This document shows, one piece after another, positions 55,810 to 64,000 of a stretch of DNA of 64,000 nucleotides. The DNA is taken from assembly GCF_000007345.1 (NCBI RefSeq), contig NC_003552.1, forward strand, positions 1,612,001 to 1,676,000. Direction: 5' to 3'. The notes under the pieces were generated by a model that saw only the letters and a list, made by a program, of their open reading frames with translations, searched no databases and had not been told where the DNA came from. Origin of the DNA: Methanosarcina acetivorans C2A. GTDB lineage: Archaea > Halobacteriota > Methanosarcinia > Methanosarcinales > Methanosarcinaceae. The position numbers and the translations under genes were made by a program. Numbering within the stretch: position 1 is the first letter of the stretch; every line of letters begins with the position of its first letter.

Positions 55810-57769
55810 ATCAAGAGTCATATCAAGAACCGGATCAAGAGAATCTTTACAGCCTGCCTTGTTTTGCTGGCAACTTCCCAGGCAGGAGCAGCCAGCCCTG
55901 TTGCAGAGTACCTGAATATCAGCACGGACATAAACAATGGGTATGCCATTACCACGGTTGAAGAAAAACTTTCCAACCCGGCTGATACGGCAGTTGAAGA
56001 CAGGTTCAGTTTCCTAATCCCGGAGGAGGCTTTCATTTCGGGCTTTTCCCTGATCATTGACGGAAAGGAATACACAGCCGAAGTCCTGGAAAAAGAAGAG
56101 ACTTCCCGGAGATTCGATACTGCAGCCTCGTAAGGCAGGGATGCAGGGCTCCTGGAAACTGAAGAACAGAACCTTTTTTCTTATGCCCTGAGCTTTGAAC
56201 CGGGGCAAAACATTACTGTTAAACTGACCTGTGAACAGGCTCTTCAAAAAACCCTCGGGGAATATGAACTTGTCCAGTTCCTGGACAGCGGAAAATCAGC
56301 AGGTGAACTTTCGGTAATCGTAAATATCAATTCGGAAAATCAGCTCGCCCGCCTGGAAGCTCCGGATTTCCCGGCAGCTGAGGTCGAATACCTTTCGGCA
56401 AATAGAGGTCAGGTGAGGTATGAAACGGACTTCCTCCCACCTTCGGAACTCAGGGTCGTGTTCGAGACTGAAAATCCGCCCCTGAACGGGAACATGCTGT
56501 TTTATGAAAATGGGAGTGAAGGATACTTCATGCATATCTTTTCTCCCGGTGAAGAAGAGCTCGGGACCTCAGCCATGAGCAAGGAAATAATTTTCGTACT
56601 CGACAAATCCGGCTCTATGGAAGGGGACAAAATCGAGCAGGTAAAGGAAGTTTTCGGAAATATCATTGAAGACCTCCCTCCGGGGGATTATTTCAACATA
56701 ATTTTCTTCGATTCCACGGCCCAGAGCTATTCCGGGACCCTGATGGAGGCAAATTCGGAAGAAAAGGCAGGAGCCCTGGACTTTGTAAACAACCTTGATG
56801 CAAACGGGAGCATGAACATTAACGAAGCCCTGCTGACGGCTCTCGGAATGTTCAACCCTGAGAGCGAAAGGGTCCCGATCATAGTCTTTTTGACCGACGG
56901 AGAACCCACCCAGGGCGTTGTTTCCCCTTACGCAATCCGCCAGAACATAAAGGACGCGAATTCCGCACAGGTCTCGATCTTTTCGATTGCCTTCGGGATC
57001 GATGACGAAAGCAACTACTACTTCCTGAGGGCGATCGAAAACTACGGGACTGCGGAGTGGTTCTCCCCTGATGCCAATGCAGCCGAGGAAATAGGCAGCT
57101 TCTATGAAACGATCTCAACCCCCCTGATCACGGACATGGAATTCTCTTACGGGGGGAGGTCTCTGAAATCGTAAACACCGGAGAGAAAAACCTCATTGCA
57201 GGTTCGGACGTGATAGTCCTTGGAAAATACAGCACAGGAACAGGGAACGTCCGTACGGACGTTTCCGCAAGTACAAGGACCGGGAACCGAGATTTCTCGA
57301 AGAATTTACCGTGACCCCGGAAGCCGCAAATTCCTTCATTCCCAGGGTCTGGGCTTACACGACCATAAATTCCCTCCTTGACAGGATCGAGGTCGAAGGG
57401 AAAAACGAGGCCTTAGTGTCTGAAGTAACAGGACTTGCTCTGGAATTCGGGTCTGTGACTCCTTACACATCTTTATTCGTAGAGCTACCCAAGCTGGCAG
57501 ACCCGGAGCCAACTGGTGCCATAAATGAAGAAGTTGCTGAAAAGATGGTGGAAATGGAGGCAGAGGAAGAGATGGCTCTTGAGGAAGAAGAAATGCCTGG
57601 CTATTCTACCGGTCAGCAGGAACCTTCTATTTCTTTATCCTATGACAGGAATGGAGCATATGACGGAGGTTTGGCCGAAGGAGTTGAAGAGGAAGCGACA
57701 CCCGGGTTTGGAATCTCCCTTGCGTTGATCGGACTTTTGGGAATCGCATTTTGTTTCCGGAAAAAGTAA
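55810..57769 (+). pseudogene. VIT/VWA surface protein with PGF-CTERM tail, degraded
   Basis: The parts in order are: a signal peptide (FTACLVLLATSQAGA), a VIT domain to about 56410, a VWA domain with the MIDAS motif DKSGSM near 56611, a C-terminal region, and a PGF-CTERM-type sorting signal (TPGFGISLALIGLLGIAF) followed by basic residues. The frame is broken three times. An in-frame TAA lies at 56131-56133 inside the VIT domain (RFDTAAS*GRDAGLLE). There is a +1 shift near 57157 and a compensating shift near 57290-57300. The start position is ATC at 55810, with AGGGGG seven bases upstream, perhaps a mutated ATG. It was once probably an exported archaeosortase substrate. Confidence 0.85.
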
Positions 57770-57946
57770 GAACGGGTGAAAAGAAAAAGGTGAAGATTAA
57801 GAGCTCCCACCGGATGAAAACTAACTTTATGCGATCAAGGCGTCAGAGGTCGGTGGGAGCGGAAGCAATATGAAAAATGCAGTTTAATTATTTAATTCGG
57901 GTGATCAGACTAACGGTTATTAGCTTTCAGGGAAAGAATGAAAAAT

Positions 57947-58669
57947 TCAGGTCATCTGTTCTTTTTCGACTATTCTGCCAAGACATCTGATTGTCCGGCT
58001 TGTGTTCTTATGCAGGATGCCTGTACCGCCTGCTTCTTCCCATTCTCGGATGTTATCGGAGTTGTCATCGATCAGGATCCTGGAGGTTCCGGACTGGAGA
58101 GCTTTTTCCGGGCGGAAACAGAGAATTGCATTGTTTGCATACGGGGTTCCGAGTTCTTTTTTCAGCCACTCTATTTTTCCTTTCCTGGCATTAACAAGGG
58201 CAATCTTACGGTCAGGATTTGGGAGAGCAGAAAGGATCGTGGGATGTAAACCGGAACTTTTTAGGAAACCGTGAAGTTCCTTGCCTCCTTCCAGCCAGGG
58301 CATGTCTGACCAGAAATCGGCTCCTGCAGCTGTAATGTGCCTCCAGAAACGTTCCTTGTCGGTAGTGTACCAGAACATCATATGTTCGCCCAGTAGCTCG
58401 CATGCACCCGTAAAATCCGTGAGGACTCCGTCCATATCCAGAAAAACCTTCAACCCTGAATCCTGTACGGAAAAAGGAGTGTAAGGAGAATTATCCGGAA
58501 GGATAGGGTGAAAACTAAGGGAGTTGCCCTGAACCGGATAACCCTGGAAGGAACCATTTTGGGCCGGGATACTCTGGACTGGATTACTCTGACCATTATC
58601 AACAGGAGTTGAGTTGTCCTTTACGGAACTTTTCCTTGTAAACCTGCGCTGATCAATATAAATGGACAT
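57947..58669 (-). CDS. HAD-family 5'-nucleotidase-like protein with Gln/Asn-rich N-terminus
   Basis: A 240-residue protein. Residues 1-70 are low-complexity with 'NPVQSIPAQNG', 'GYPVQGNS' repeats. The HAD domain follows: motif I VFLDMDGVLTDFTGA, motif II-like ILSALPNP, and motif III/IV ILIDDNSDNIREWEEAGG. This fits the 5'(3')-deoxyribonucleotidase (NT5C) group, which dephosphorylates nucleotides. The flexible N-terminal extension is unusual for the family. No neighbour suggests a pathway. Confidence 0.82.
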   Translation of the reverse strand: MSIYIDQRRFTRKSSVKDNSTPVDNGQSNPVQSIPAQNGSFQGYPVQGNSLSFHPILPDNSPYTPFSVQDSGLKVFLDMDGVLTDFTGACELLGEHMMFWYTTDKERFWRHITAAGADFWSDMPWLEGGKELHGFLKSSGLHPTILSALPNPDRKIALVNARKGKIEWLKKELGTPYANNAILCFRPEKALQSGTSRILIDDNSDNIREWEEAGGTGILHKNTSRTIRCLGRIVEKEQMT

Positions 58670-58872
58670 GACAACCGTTCCTTATATTTTCTGGCGGAAA
58701 ATAGTTTCCTAGTTATTATAGGAGGAATGATAAATATATTTACTCTTCCTAAATAATATAATTAACTGAAGGACTCAAAAAATGCCGATAGCGTAAAAAA
58801 TGCCAATTATAAAAAAATAATATTAAATGTAAAGATGATAGAAAAACGAAAAAAAGAAAACAAAAATGAAAG

Positions 58873-59051
58873 GGCTCTTCGCTATTTTGTGTGGGTTGAA
58901 AATAATTACTCAGTTAGAAAGTAGCTAGGCCAAAACGAGAAACATCGATCTTGAATGTGATTTTCAACCATAAATGGTTCTAAATTTTAGATATGCTGCT
59001 TCGACATTTTGGAGATGAATGTAAGTTATCCACTCGAAACAGCGAAGAGCC
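58873..59051. mobile_element. MITE with ISL3-type inverted repeats
   Basis: A 179-bp element bounded by inverted repeats GGCTCTTCGCTATTTTGTGT + GG at 58873-58894 and its complement (three mismatches in 22) ending at 59051. An exact 8-bp target-site duplication, AATGAAAG, is at 58865-58872 and 59052-59059. There is no transposase frame. The GGCTCTTCG terminus and 8-bp duplication are typical of ISL3-family elements, so a non-autonomous derivative is likely. The flanks 58670-58864 and 59060-59294 are A- or T-rich and without genes. Confidence 0.92.
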
Positions 59052-59294
59052 AATGAAAGCAACTATTCAGGGAATAGTTACATTTGGGGGAACATTCACG
59101 CTTCAGATTTTGTTTTAGATTTTTTTTTCAGCTTTTTTTTCAGCTTTCGTTTTAGTTTTTGTTTCATATTTTTTCAGGTTTTATTCCGGATTTTTTTAGC
59201 CTTTCTTTAAAAGACTATTCTTTAAAGGGGGCTGCCTCATTGAAAGGAATATTTATAACTGTTACAAAACTAATTCAGATTGATGGGAAGAAAA

Positions 59295-59753
59295 ATGAAA
59301 AAATACCTGAAAATTGCCATCTATACCCTTCTAACCCTATTCATACTTATTTTTATATCAGGTATTCTGGTTTTTTCTAACCCTTTTTTCATGAATACAC
59401 ATGTCAATTTGCTTATTAAGCACAGCGGGACCGACCCTCATGAATTCAAGTTTGAGACTTACACAAAAGAAAAATTTGCGCTGGAATACTTAAATGTCTC
59501 ATTAAGCCCTGAAGACGACTGTATAGAACTTTTCGAGAGTCATTACGGGACTGCAAATAAAAAAGATGAATTTTTGATGGTCACTTATGATATCCCGGAC
59601 CCGCAGGACAATTCCACCTACACTCTCTACGGGATAAGCAAGTATACCGATCTTGTCTACGTAAGTACCAGAAAAGCACACTGGGCCAATGGAAGAAGAG
59701 GCGGAACTTTTCATAAAGATGTAAGACCGCCGGAAGATCCGGGAAGGGGATGA
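59295..59753 (+). CDS. Hypothetical membrane-anchored protein
   Basis: A 152-residue protein with an N-terminal membrane helix (YTLLTLFILIFISGILVF) and a soluble exterior-facing domain containing sequons (NVS, NST). No motif recognised. GGGAAGA precedes ATG 59295. It ends seven bases before the VTT-domain gene, with which it is probably co-transcribed. Confidence 0.7.
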   Translation: MKKYLKIAIYTLLTLFILIFISGILVFSNPFFMNTHVNLLIKHSGTDPHEFKFETYTKEKFALEYLNVSLSPEDDCIELFESHYGTANKKDEFLMVTYDIPDPQDNSTYTLYGISKYTDLVYVSTRKAHWANGRRGGTFHKDVRPPEDPGRG

Positions 59754-59760
59754 GCGAAAA

Positions 59761-60312
59761 ATGAACCCGAAAAAGCTCGCTTTTTACCTCTGGCTGCTCC
59801 TGGTCGCAGGAGGTATAACGGCATACTTCCTCTATCCTGATGAGATTAATATCCTTTTCCTGGAAGATCTTTCCGAAGAATACTATTACGTAGCTTTGAT
59901 CATCTATTTCCTGCTCCTATCCGCCAGGGGCCTTACAATGATCCCTTCCACCCCTCTCCTCCTGGCAGGAGTATTGACCTTCGACCCCCTGGAACTCTTT
60001 ATCGTAAACATGGCAGGAATACTGAGTTCTTCTACCATAGTCTACTATTTTTCAAAATTCCTGGGCTTTGATTCCTATTTTGAAACAAAACACGGAAAAT
60101 ATGTCCGAAAAATAAGGAGAGGCCTCACCGACAAAGAACTCCCGGTGATCGTCGGCTGGAGTTTTTTCCCGCTTGTACCCACGGATTTGATAGTTTATGT
60201 CGGCTCAAGCCTGAAAATACCCCTGCTCAAGTGTCTGCTGGGTGTTTTTGTGGGAGAATCCGTACTCAATGCATTTTATATCTTTTCGACAAACTTGATC
60301 TTGAAGCTTTGA
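59761..60312 (+). CDS. VTT-domain (DedA/TVP38-like) membrane protein
   Basis: A 183-residue protein with about five hydrophobic segments. SARGLTMIPSTPLLLAGVLTFDP and VGWSFFPLVPTDLIVYVGSSL correspond to the paired re-entrant loop regions of VTT/SNARE-associated proteins, which are thought to act as lipid scramblases or undecaprenyl-phosphate-type carriers. GGGATGA precedes the ATG. It follows a small membrane-anchored protein in the same transcript. Confidence 0.8.
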   Translation: MNPKKLAFYLWLLLVAGGITAYFLYPDEINILFLEDLSEEYYYVALIIYFLLLSARGLTMIPSTPLLLAGVLTFDPLELFIVNMAGILSSSTIVYYFSKFLGFDSYFETKHGKYVRKIRRGLTDKELPVIVGWSFFPLVPTDLIVYVGSSLKIPLLKCLLGVFVGESVLNAFYIFSTNLILKL

Positions 60313-60471
60313 AATTAATTTCATCCTGGCAAAAAATAAGCAGCAGGATTTTCTGTAAAAATTCAAGCCTGCATGAAGCTCATAAGTCACACAAATCCGG
60401 TAAGAAACGGTCAAATAATATTCCTTTTATATTTCCATCCATAGTAAGCGAAAAGTAAAGGATGAGAGTCA

Positions 60472-60834
60472 ATGAAAAACCATCAGATTTTCCCCCTACT
60501 TCTGATTATTATCTGTATTGTTACTGTCATTTCCGGCTGCACTGAACGTAATGGAACCGGTTCCTATGAATTCAATGAAACTTCTGAAGAGGAAAGCCAG
60601 CAGATTGCTGAAACCTATGTCAGAAACCTGGATTCCTACAGGGAATATAACTTAACAGAACCGATCCTTGTAGAAACCGTGACCCTTCGTTGCCCTTACT
60701 GCTGGGAGTTTGTCTACAGGTTCGATCTTATTTCTGAAAAAGATCCGGCTGTAATCGATACAGCTACGGTAAACGTCACAGTGATCGAAGGTGAGGTTGT
60801 AGATTCGGTTTATGTGCAGGGGAGTAAGGAATAA
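60472..60834 (+). CDS. Small lipoprotein with CPYC motif
   Basis: A 120-residue protein. The signal peptide ends in lipobox VISGC (Cys23). A compact domain follows with three sequons and LRCPYCWEFVYRFDL, whose CPYC pair could form a disulfide or bind metal. No homologue with known function is recognised. GGATGAG precedes the ATG. Confidence 0.72.
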   Translation: MKNHQIFPLLLIIICIVTVISGCTERNGTGSYEFNETSEEESQQIAETYVRNLDSYREYNLTEPILVETVTLRCPYCWEFVYRFDLISEKDPAVIDTATVNVTVIEGEVVDSVYVQGSKE

Positions 60835-60900
60835 GTGAAATTCAAGTTAATTCATTTCTCTCAAGAGGACTAATTTATGGTTTAGAGTAACAAAATTCGC

Positions 60901-61165
60901 TCCTGTCCCGCTCGATGCAGGAGGGCGGTCTTTTCTATAAAAATAAGAAGAAAAAAAGCACAAAAAAAGATAAAGGGAAAGTGGGAAAGCAAAGGCTTCT
61001 GAGAACATTTTTTAGTTAGGAAGGGAGCACAACGGGTCAAAGCGACAGAAATTTCGGTATTGTTTTTCTTTCAAATTTGTTTTTACTTTTTTCCTTTTTG
61101 TGAAGGGCTGCCAGACAGGCTGGGGGAGATGCTTATATTTACTTTCTAATTGAAAAACGGTTTTT
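60901..61165 (+). repeat. Dispersed 260-bp repeat element, copy B
   Basis: It aligns along its full length with the reverse complement of 30533-30793. The element starts with a CTCCTG/CAGGAG hairpin (in copy A the corresponding part pairs CCGCTC/GAGCGG) and ends with CCAG/CTGG around 'gccagacaggctgg'. On the bottom strand a TATA-like AAATATAAGC lies near 61140, which could drive an RNA across the element in this copy. Confidence 0.8.
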
Positions 61166-61494
61166 GCGGTTAAGGATGGACTATCCTGATCACCGGGTAT
61201 TTCTCTACGGTATTGTTTCTCTTAATTGCTTCGTTGGTTTTCGGGTCGTTTTTTATCTGGCTGGCAGCAGGTTCATGTTCCTTACGATGCGGGGAGAGAA
61301 ACTGGGATACCTCTTCCCGGACCCCTGAAAAGATAAGACACTCAAACGGGAAAATCATAATGAAGAAAGAAAATAAAGGAAGAGGTTAATAGAAATGATA
61401 GGGGGATAAAGGAAGAAAATCAAAAAGTGAATAAAAAAAGAAGACCTCTGCTTCCTCATCCTCTATTTCATCTTTTTTTTCTTTAAAATTATCA
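61166..61494. other. Region of uncertain coding content
   Basis: On the top strand a frame without a normal start encodes a hydrophobic stretch (LFLLIASLVFGSFFIWLAAG) followed by CSLRCGERNWDTSS, ending at about 61389. Another frame from ATG 61175 encodes 53 residues. On the bottom strand a 62-codon frame exists (61358-61170). None is convincing enough to call. Confidence 0.35.
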
Positions 61495-61809
61495 TTAGAT
61501 TTTATCCATCAGCTTTTTGATATCTGCTTTGATATCCGAGGCAAGCTTTTTCGCACTCTCTCCAGTCGTGTCAACAAGCTTTTCAACCTTGCCTGTAATG
61601 CTCTTTACCTCGTCTTTTACATCAATGGACTTTATTTCTCCAGATAGTGATTTTATTTCTCCATTTATGCTCTTCCCAAGTTTTGAGGCTTCATCTCCGG
61701 TCTTTTTTGCAAGGCTGTCGACATCATCCCCTAGTTTCCTAACTTTTTCCTGTATGTTGAACCCTTTTTTACCGGCTTCTTTTGTTTCAGTTTCAGCTTC
61801 TTTTGCCAT
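61495..61809 (-). CDS. Amphipathic helical repeat protein
   Basis: A 104-residue, Lys/Glu/Ser-rich protein (MAKEAETETKEAGKKGF, then GDDVDSLAKKTGDEASKLGK). It has an 11-residue periodicity reminiscent of LEA-like or apolipoprotein-type helices. There is no signal peptide. ATG 61809 follows AAGGGG; a longer frame from 61872 would run into the 27-bp repeat and is rejected. Possible roles are in stress protection or envelope association, by analogy only. Confidence 0.7.
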   Translation of the reverse strand: MAKEAETETKEAGKKGFNIQEKVRKLGDDVDSLAKKTGDEASKLGKSINGEIKSLSGEIKSIDVKDEVKSITGKVEKLVDTTGESAKKLASDIKADIKKLMDKI

Positions 61810-61867
61810 ATAAACCCCTTTGAATGTTCTATAATTATAATTTTTCTCATAAAGAGCCTGTTTTTCA

Positions 61868-62056
61868 GACACTTATATATTAACATCCAGAAATGACACT
61901 TATATATTAACATCCAGAAATGACACTTATATATTAACATCCAGAAATGACACTTATATATTAACATCCAGAAATGACACTTATATATTAACATCCAGAA
62001 ATGACACTTATATATTAACATCCAGAAATGACACTTATATATTAACATCCAGAAAT
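61868..62056. repeat. 27-bp tandem repeat, seven copies, each with a TATA element
   Basis: Seven head-to-tail, identical copies of a 27-bp unit beginning GACACTTATATATTAACATC. Each unit holds a TTATATATT/AATATATAA element resembling an archaeal TATA box, readable on both strands. The array begins 58 bp upstream of the helical-repeat gene at 61809. Confidence 0.95.
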
Positions 62057-62571
62057 ATAACATTATCCTTGAAAGTTAAGGCTCTTTAAAATTTATAAAA
62101 AAAATCATTTTCGGGTAAGATGCCAGCAGAAGGGAATTTGGAAAAATGAGCTTACTCTGCGACATCTCATCTTCTTACATACAAAACAAATTTATACTAT
62201 CTGGACTAAACTTCAATCTACTAAACTTCAATCTGCAATTTTTGCAATTTTCAGTTCTTCTCAGTCAACATTGTAAAACCCATGATGGTCAAGGCCGATT
62301 TTTGAAATGAATTTCATTACGCTACAAGCTTATAAACTATAAATTAAAATAGTATGCTTGTAAAGAGTAGAGAAGTTCAACAAATTCAAAGAGTGTATCA
62401 AGTCAGGCAGAGATTCCCGGAAAGGAGAGGAGAAGATCCGGTAAATATAATAATATGGCTCCTGTAATGTATCCCTGCAAGCTGAAAACGCAGAAACCTG
62501 ATAAGATATATTTTCGGAAGAGAACTGGATCTCCGGGAGAAAAATACCTCCATAAAAATGATAGAGGAGAC
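62057..62571. other. Gene-free region
   Basis: AT-rich. The direct repeat 'ctaaacttcaatct' occurs twice near 62207-62235. A TATA-like TTATAAAC near 62330 may serve the DUF373 gene. No gene supported. Confidence 0.4.
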
Positions 62572-63708
62572 ATGCAGACTTTAGTTATATGCATAGACAG
62601 GGACAACGACCTGGGCGAAAAAGCAAAAATGGAAACTCCCATAGTAGGGAGGGAGGCAAATGTTCGGGCAGCAGTTGCACTCGGGATTGCTGACCCTGAA
62701 GATTCGGACACAAATACGATTTTCGGAGGGATTCGGATTCTTGACGAGCTTCTGGAAAAAGGAGTTGACGCTGAGATCGTCTCATTTGCAGGAGATAAGA
62801 ATGTCGGGGTGATTTCCGACCAGAAGATCGCCGAACAGCTCGAACTCTATCTCCAGATGAATGAGGTAAAGCGAGCGGTCTTCGTCTCTGATGGGGCAGA
62901 GGATGAAACCCTCGTCCCAATAGTGCAGTCCAGGATGAAAATTGACTCCGTAAAACGTATTGTCGTTATGCAGAGCGAAAACCTGGAAAGCACATATTAT
63001 ATTCTCAAGCACGTCTTCAGCGACCCCAAAATCTCTCAGACCTTTTTTGTGCCTATAGGTCTTGCTTTTCTTATTTATGCCATTTTCTTGCTCGCCGACT
63101 ACCCCGAAGGGGCAGTTGTGGGAATTCTTGCAGCTGTCGGGCTTTACATGCTGTACAGAGGCTTCGGGCTCGATGATATTGTTGCCCTCGAAAAAGAAAG
63201 GCTCTGGGACGCTTTCCTTGAGCAGAGAATGGTCTTCATCAGTTACACTGCTGCCCTGCTTACCGGGCTTGTAGCCACTGTGTACGGAGCTATGCAGGTC
63301 TGGACACTCTACTCCGCAGAAGGGGTCTGGTACCACGGGACTCTGACTTTGATCTCGGTCTTCATCAATACCTCGGTATGGGGGTATGCAGCAGCTCTCC
63401 TGCTTGCAGATCTGGGAAAGATTTTCGATCTCAGGATGGGCGGCAAGCCCATATACAGAGGTATCTCTATCTCCCTCTTCGTGATTGCAAGCGGAATACT
63501 CTTCTGGGGAGCAAGCACTTACATCCTGGCTGTAGCCTCCATTTCCGAAGGGTTGTTAAGTGATCCCTCCGTTGCGCTACAGTACTTCGTATATTCGATC
63601 ATAATTGCCGTGCTTATCGCCCTTGCAGGAATAAAGTATTCCCTGTCAAGCCAGGCTTCGGAAAACGAGAATAGAGTGAAAGGAATACAAAGTAAAAAAG
63701 CTTCATGA
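62572..63708 (+). CDS. DUF373 family membrane protein
   Basis: A 378-residue protein. The N-terminal 150 residues are a soluble domain (MQTLVICIDRDNDLGEKAKM, AVALGIADPEDSDTNTIFGGIR, AVFVSDGAEDE). Six to seven membrane helices follow. This matches the archaeal DUF373 family of unknown function. GAGGAG precedes ATG 62572; an in-frame upstream start at 62455 is rejected since homologues begin here. Confidence 0.9.
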   Translation: MQTLVICIDRDNDLGEKAKMETPIVGREANVRAAVALGIADPEDSDTNTIFGGIRILDELLEKGVDAEIVSFAGDKNVGVISDQKIAEQLELYLQMNEVKRAVFVSDGAEDETLVPIVQSRMKIDSVKRIVVMQSENLESTYYILKHVFSDPKISQTFFVPIGLAFLIYAIFLLADYPEGAVVGILAAVGLYMLYRGFGLDDIVALEKERLWDAFLEQRMVFISYTAALLTGLVATVYGAMQVWTLYSAEGVWYHGTLTLISVFINTSVWGYAAALLLADLGKIFDLRMGGKPIYRGISISLFVIASGILFWGASTYILAVASISEGLLSDPSVALQYFVYSIIIAVLIALAGIKYSLSSQASENENRVKGIQSKKAS

Positions 63709-63775
63709 ACTTTGGAAGGATCAATCAATTGAAAATTAGCAATCCGTTATTAAAAAATGGGAAGGAGATCAAAAA

Positions 63776-64000
63776 ATGGATGAGGAAGCTGAAGTTGCGG
63801 AAATTGCAGTACTCGGTGGGGTAGGTTTTAACTCCCATAAGGACTGCGAAAGCCATCCGGTAACTACTCCCTATGGAAGAATTACTGCATACCTGACCAG
63901 CATAAAAGGGAGAAGCGTTGTAATAATCCCCAGACATGCTGAAGAAATCCATATCCCGCCGCATAGAGTTAATTACAGGGGAAATATCTGGGCTGCCCAT
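63776..64000 (+). CDS. S-methyl-5'-thioadenosine phosphorylase-like protein (3' end outside window)
   Basis: The frame is open from ATG 63776 to the window edge (75 codons). The readable part has VAEIAVLGGVGF and TTPYGRITAYL. VVIIPRHAEEIHIPPHRVNY and GNIWAAH form the phosphate/nucleoside-binding region of the PNP/MTAP family. The usual GGTG is GGVG here. It probably splits methylthioadenosine or a related nucleoside with phosphate. GGAG precedes the ATG. It follows the DUF373 gene after 67 bp. Confidence 0.85.
   Translation, partial: MDEEAEVAEIAVLGGVGFNSHKDCESHPVTTPYGRITAYLTSIKGRSVVIIPRHAEEIHIPPHRVNYRGNIWAAH

Noticed and set aside
56131-56133. Pyrrolysine read-through of the VIT/VWA gene
   Set aside because: Pyrrolysine uses TAG; this stop is TAA, and two frameshifts further downstream show decay.
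61868-62056. Replication origin iterons
   Set aside because: No Orc1/Cdc6 gene or origin-recognition-box motif is nearby.
61731-62063. Reverse frame with repeated MLIYKCHFW
   Set aside because: It is translation of the 27-bp tandem repeat (27 is a multiple of three), not a protein gene.

Overview
The window looks like chromosomal DNA of a Methanosarcina-type methanogenic archaeon. The grounds are low GC intergenic DNA with TTTATATA-type TATA boxes, Shine-Dalgarno sites matching GGAGGTGA, and the gene content: archaeal aIF1A, diphthamide enzymes DphB and Dph6, a GHMP-type shikimate kinase, NikR, a NOG1-like GTPase, DUF357, DUF373, DUF555/UPF0212 and DUF2073 proteins, CxxC-x17-CxxC zinc proteins and cupredoxin lipoproteins. 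No rRNA, CRISPR array or convincing tRNA was found.

Layout. 1-5 kb: a serine beta-lactamase-type hydrolase cut by the left edge, an MFS exporter, a candidate structured RNA, a methyltransferase and an SMR exporter. 5.4-9.7 kb: an expanded translation-linked island with three intact CxxC-x17-CxxC proteins and a fourth reduced to its tail. Each copy is preceded by its own TATA box and the same roughly 125-nt folded leader. Two aIF1A genes, both apparently starting at CTG, are interleaved with them. 9.9-16 kb: a TPP enzyme and an aldehyde dehydrogenase, then three consecutive lipoproteins, two of them blue-copper-like and one on a sequon-rich repeat stalk. 16-24 kb: methyltransferase, ATP-grasp ligase (with a stray copy of its 3' end), two TPR proteins, a HAD phosphatase and an atypical receiver protein. 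24-30 kb: a thioredoxin/thioredoxin reductase pair, diphthamide genes and a PfkB kinase. 29.9-31.4 kb: a long gene-free stretch with a dispersed repeat and a candidate small RNA. 31.4-34 kb: purE, chorismate mutase and shikimate kinase, with an IS481-family element between the shikimate kinase gene and its probable promoter.

34-50 kb: an AbrB/PhoU-type regulator (possible ATA start), an Era-like GTPase with DUF2073, a 6-phospho-3-hexuloisomerase, an aminotransferase, a DUF1670 pair (one frameshifted), a CcdA-like membrane protein, a NOG1-like GTPase, an HTH-CBS protein, hisE, a leuC-type dehydratase, a YkgJ-type cysteine-cluster protein and NikR with a palindrome on its promoter. 50-64 kb: ACT and DUF2117-like proteins, DUF2193, a wrecked VIT/VWA surface-protein gene, a HAD nucleotidase, an ISL3-type MITE with perfect 8-bp target duplications, small membrane and lipoproteins, a seven-unit 27-bp TATA-bearing repeat, a DUF373 membrane protein, and the start of an MTA-phosphorylase-like gene at the right edge.

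The most unusual feature is the 5.4-9.7 kb island. A repeated, structurally conserved mRNA leader partly buries the ribosome-binding site, and the adjacent initiation-factor genes use a non-standard start codon. Together these point to a translation-level control circuit. Function is inferred from motifs and context; no database search was run.
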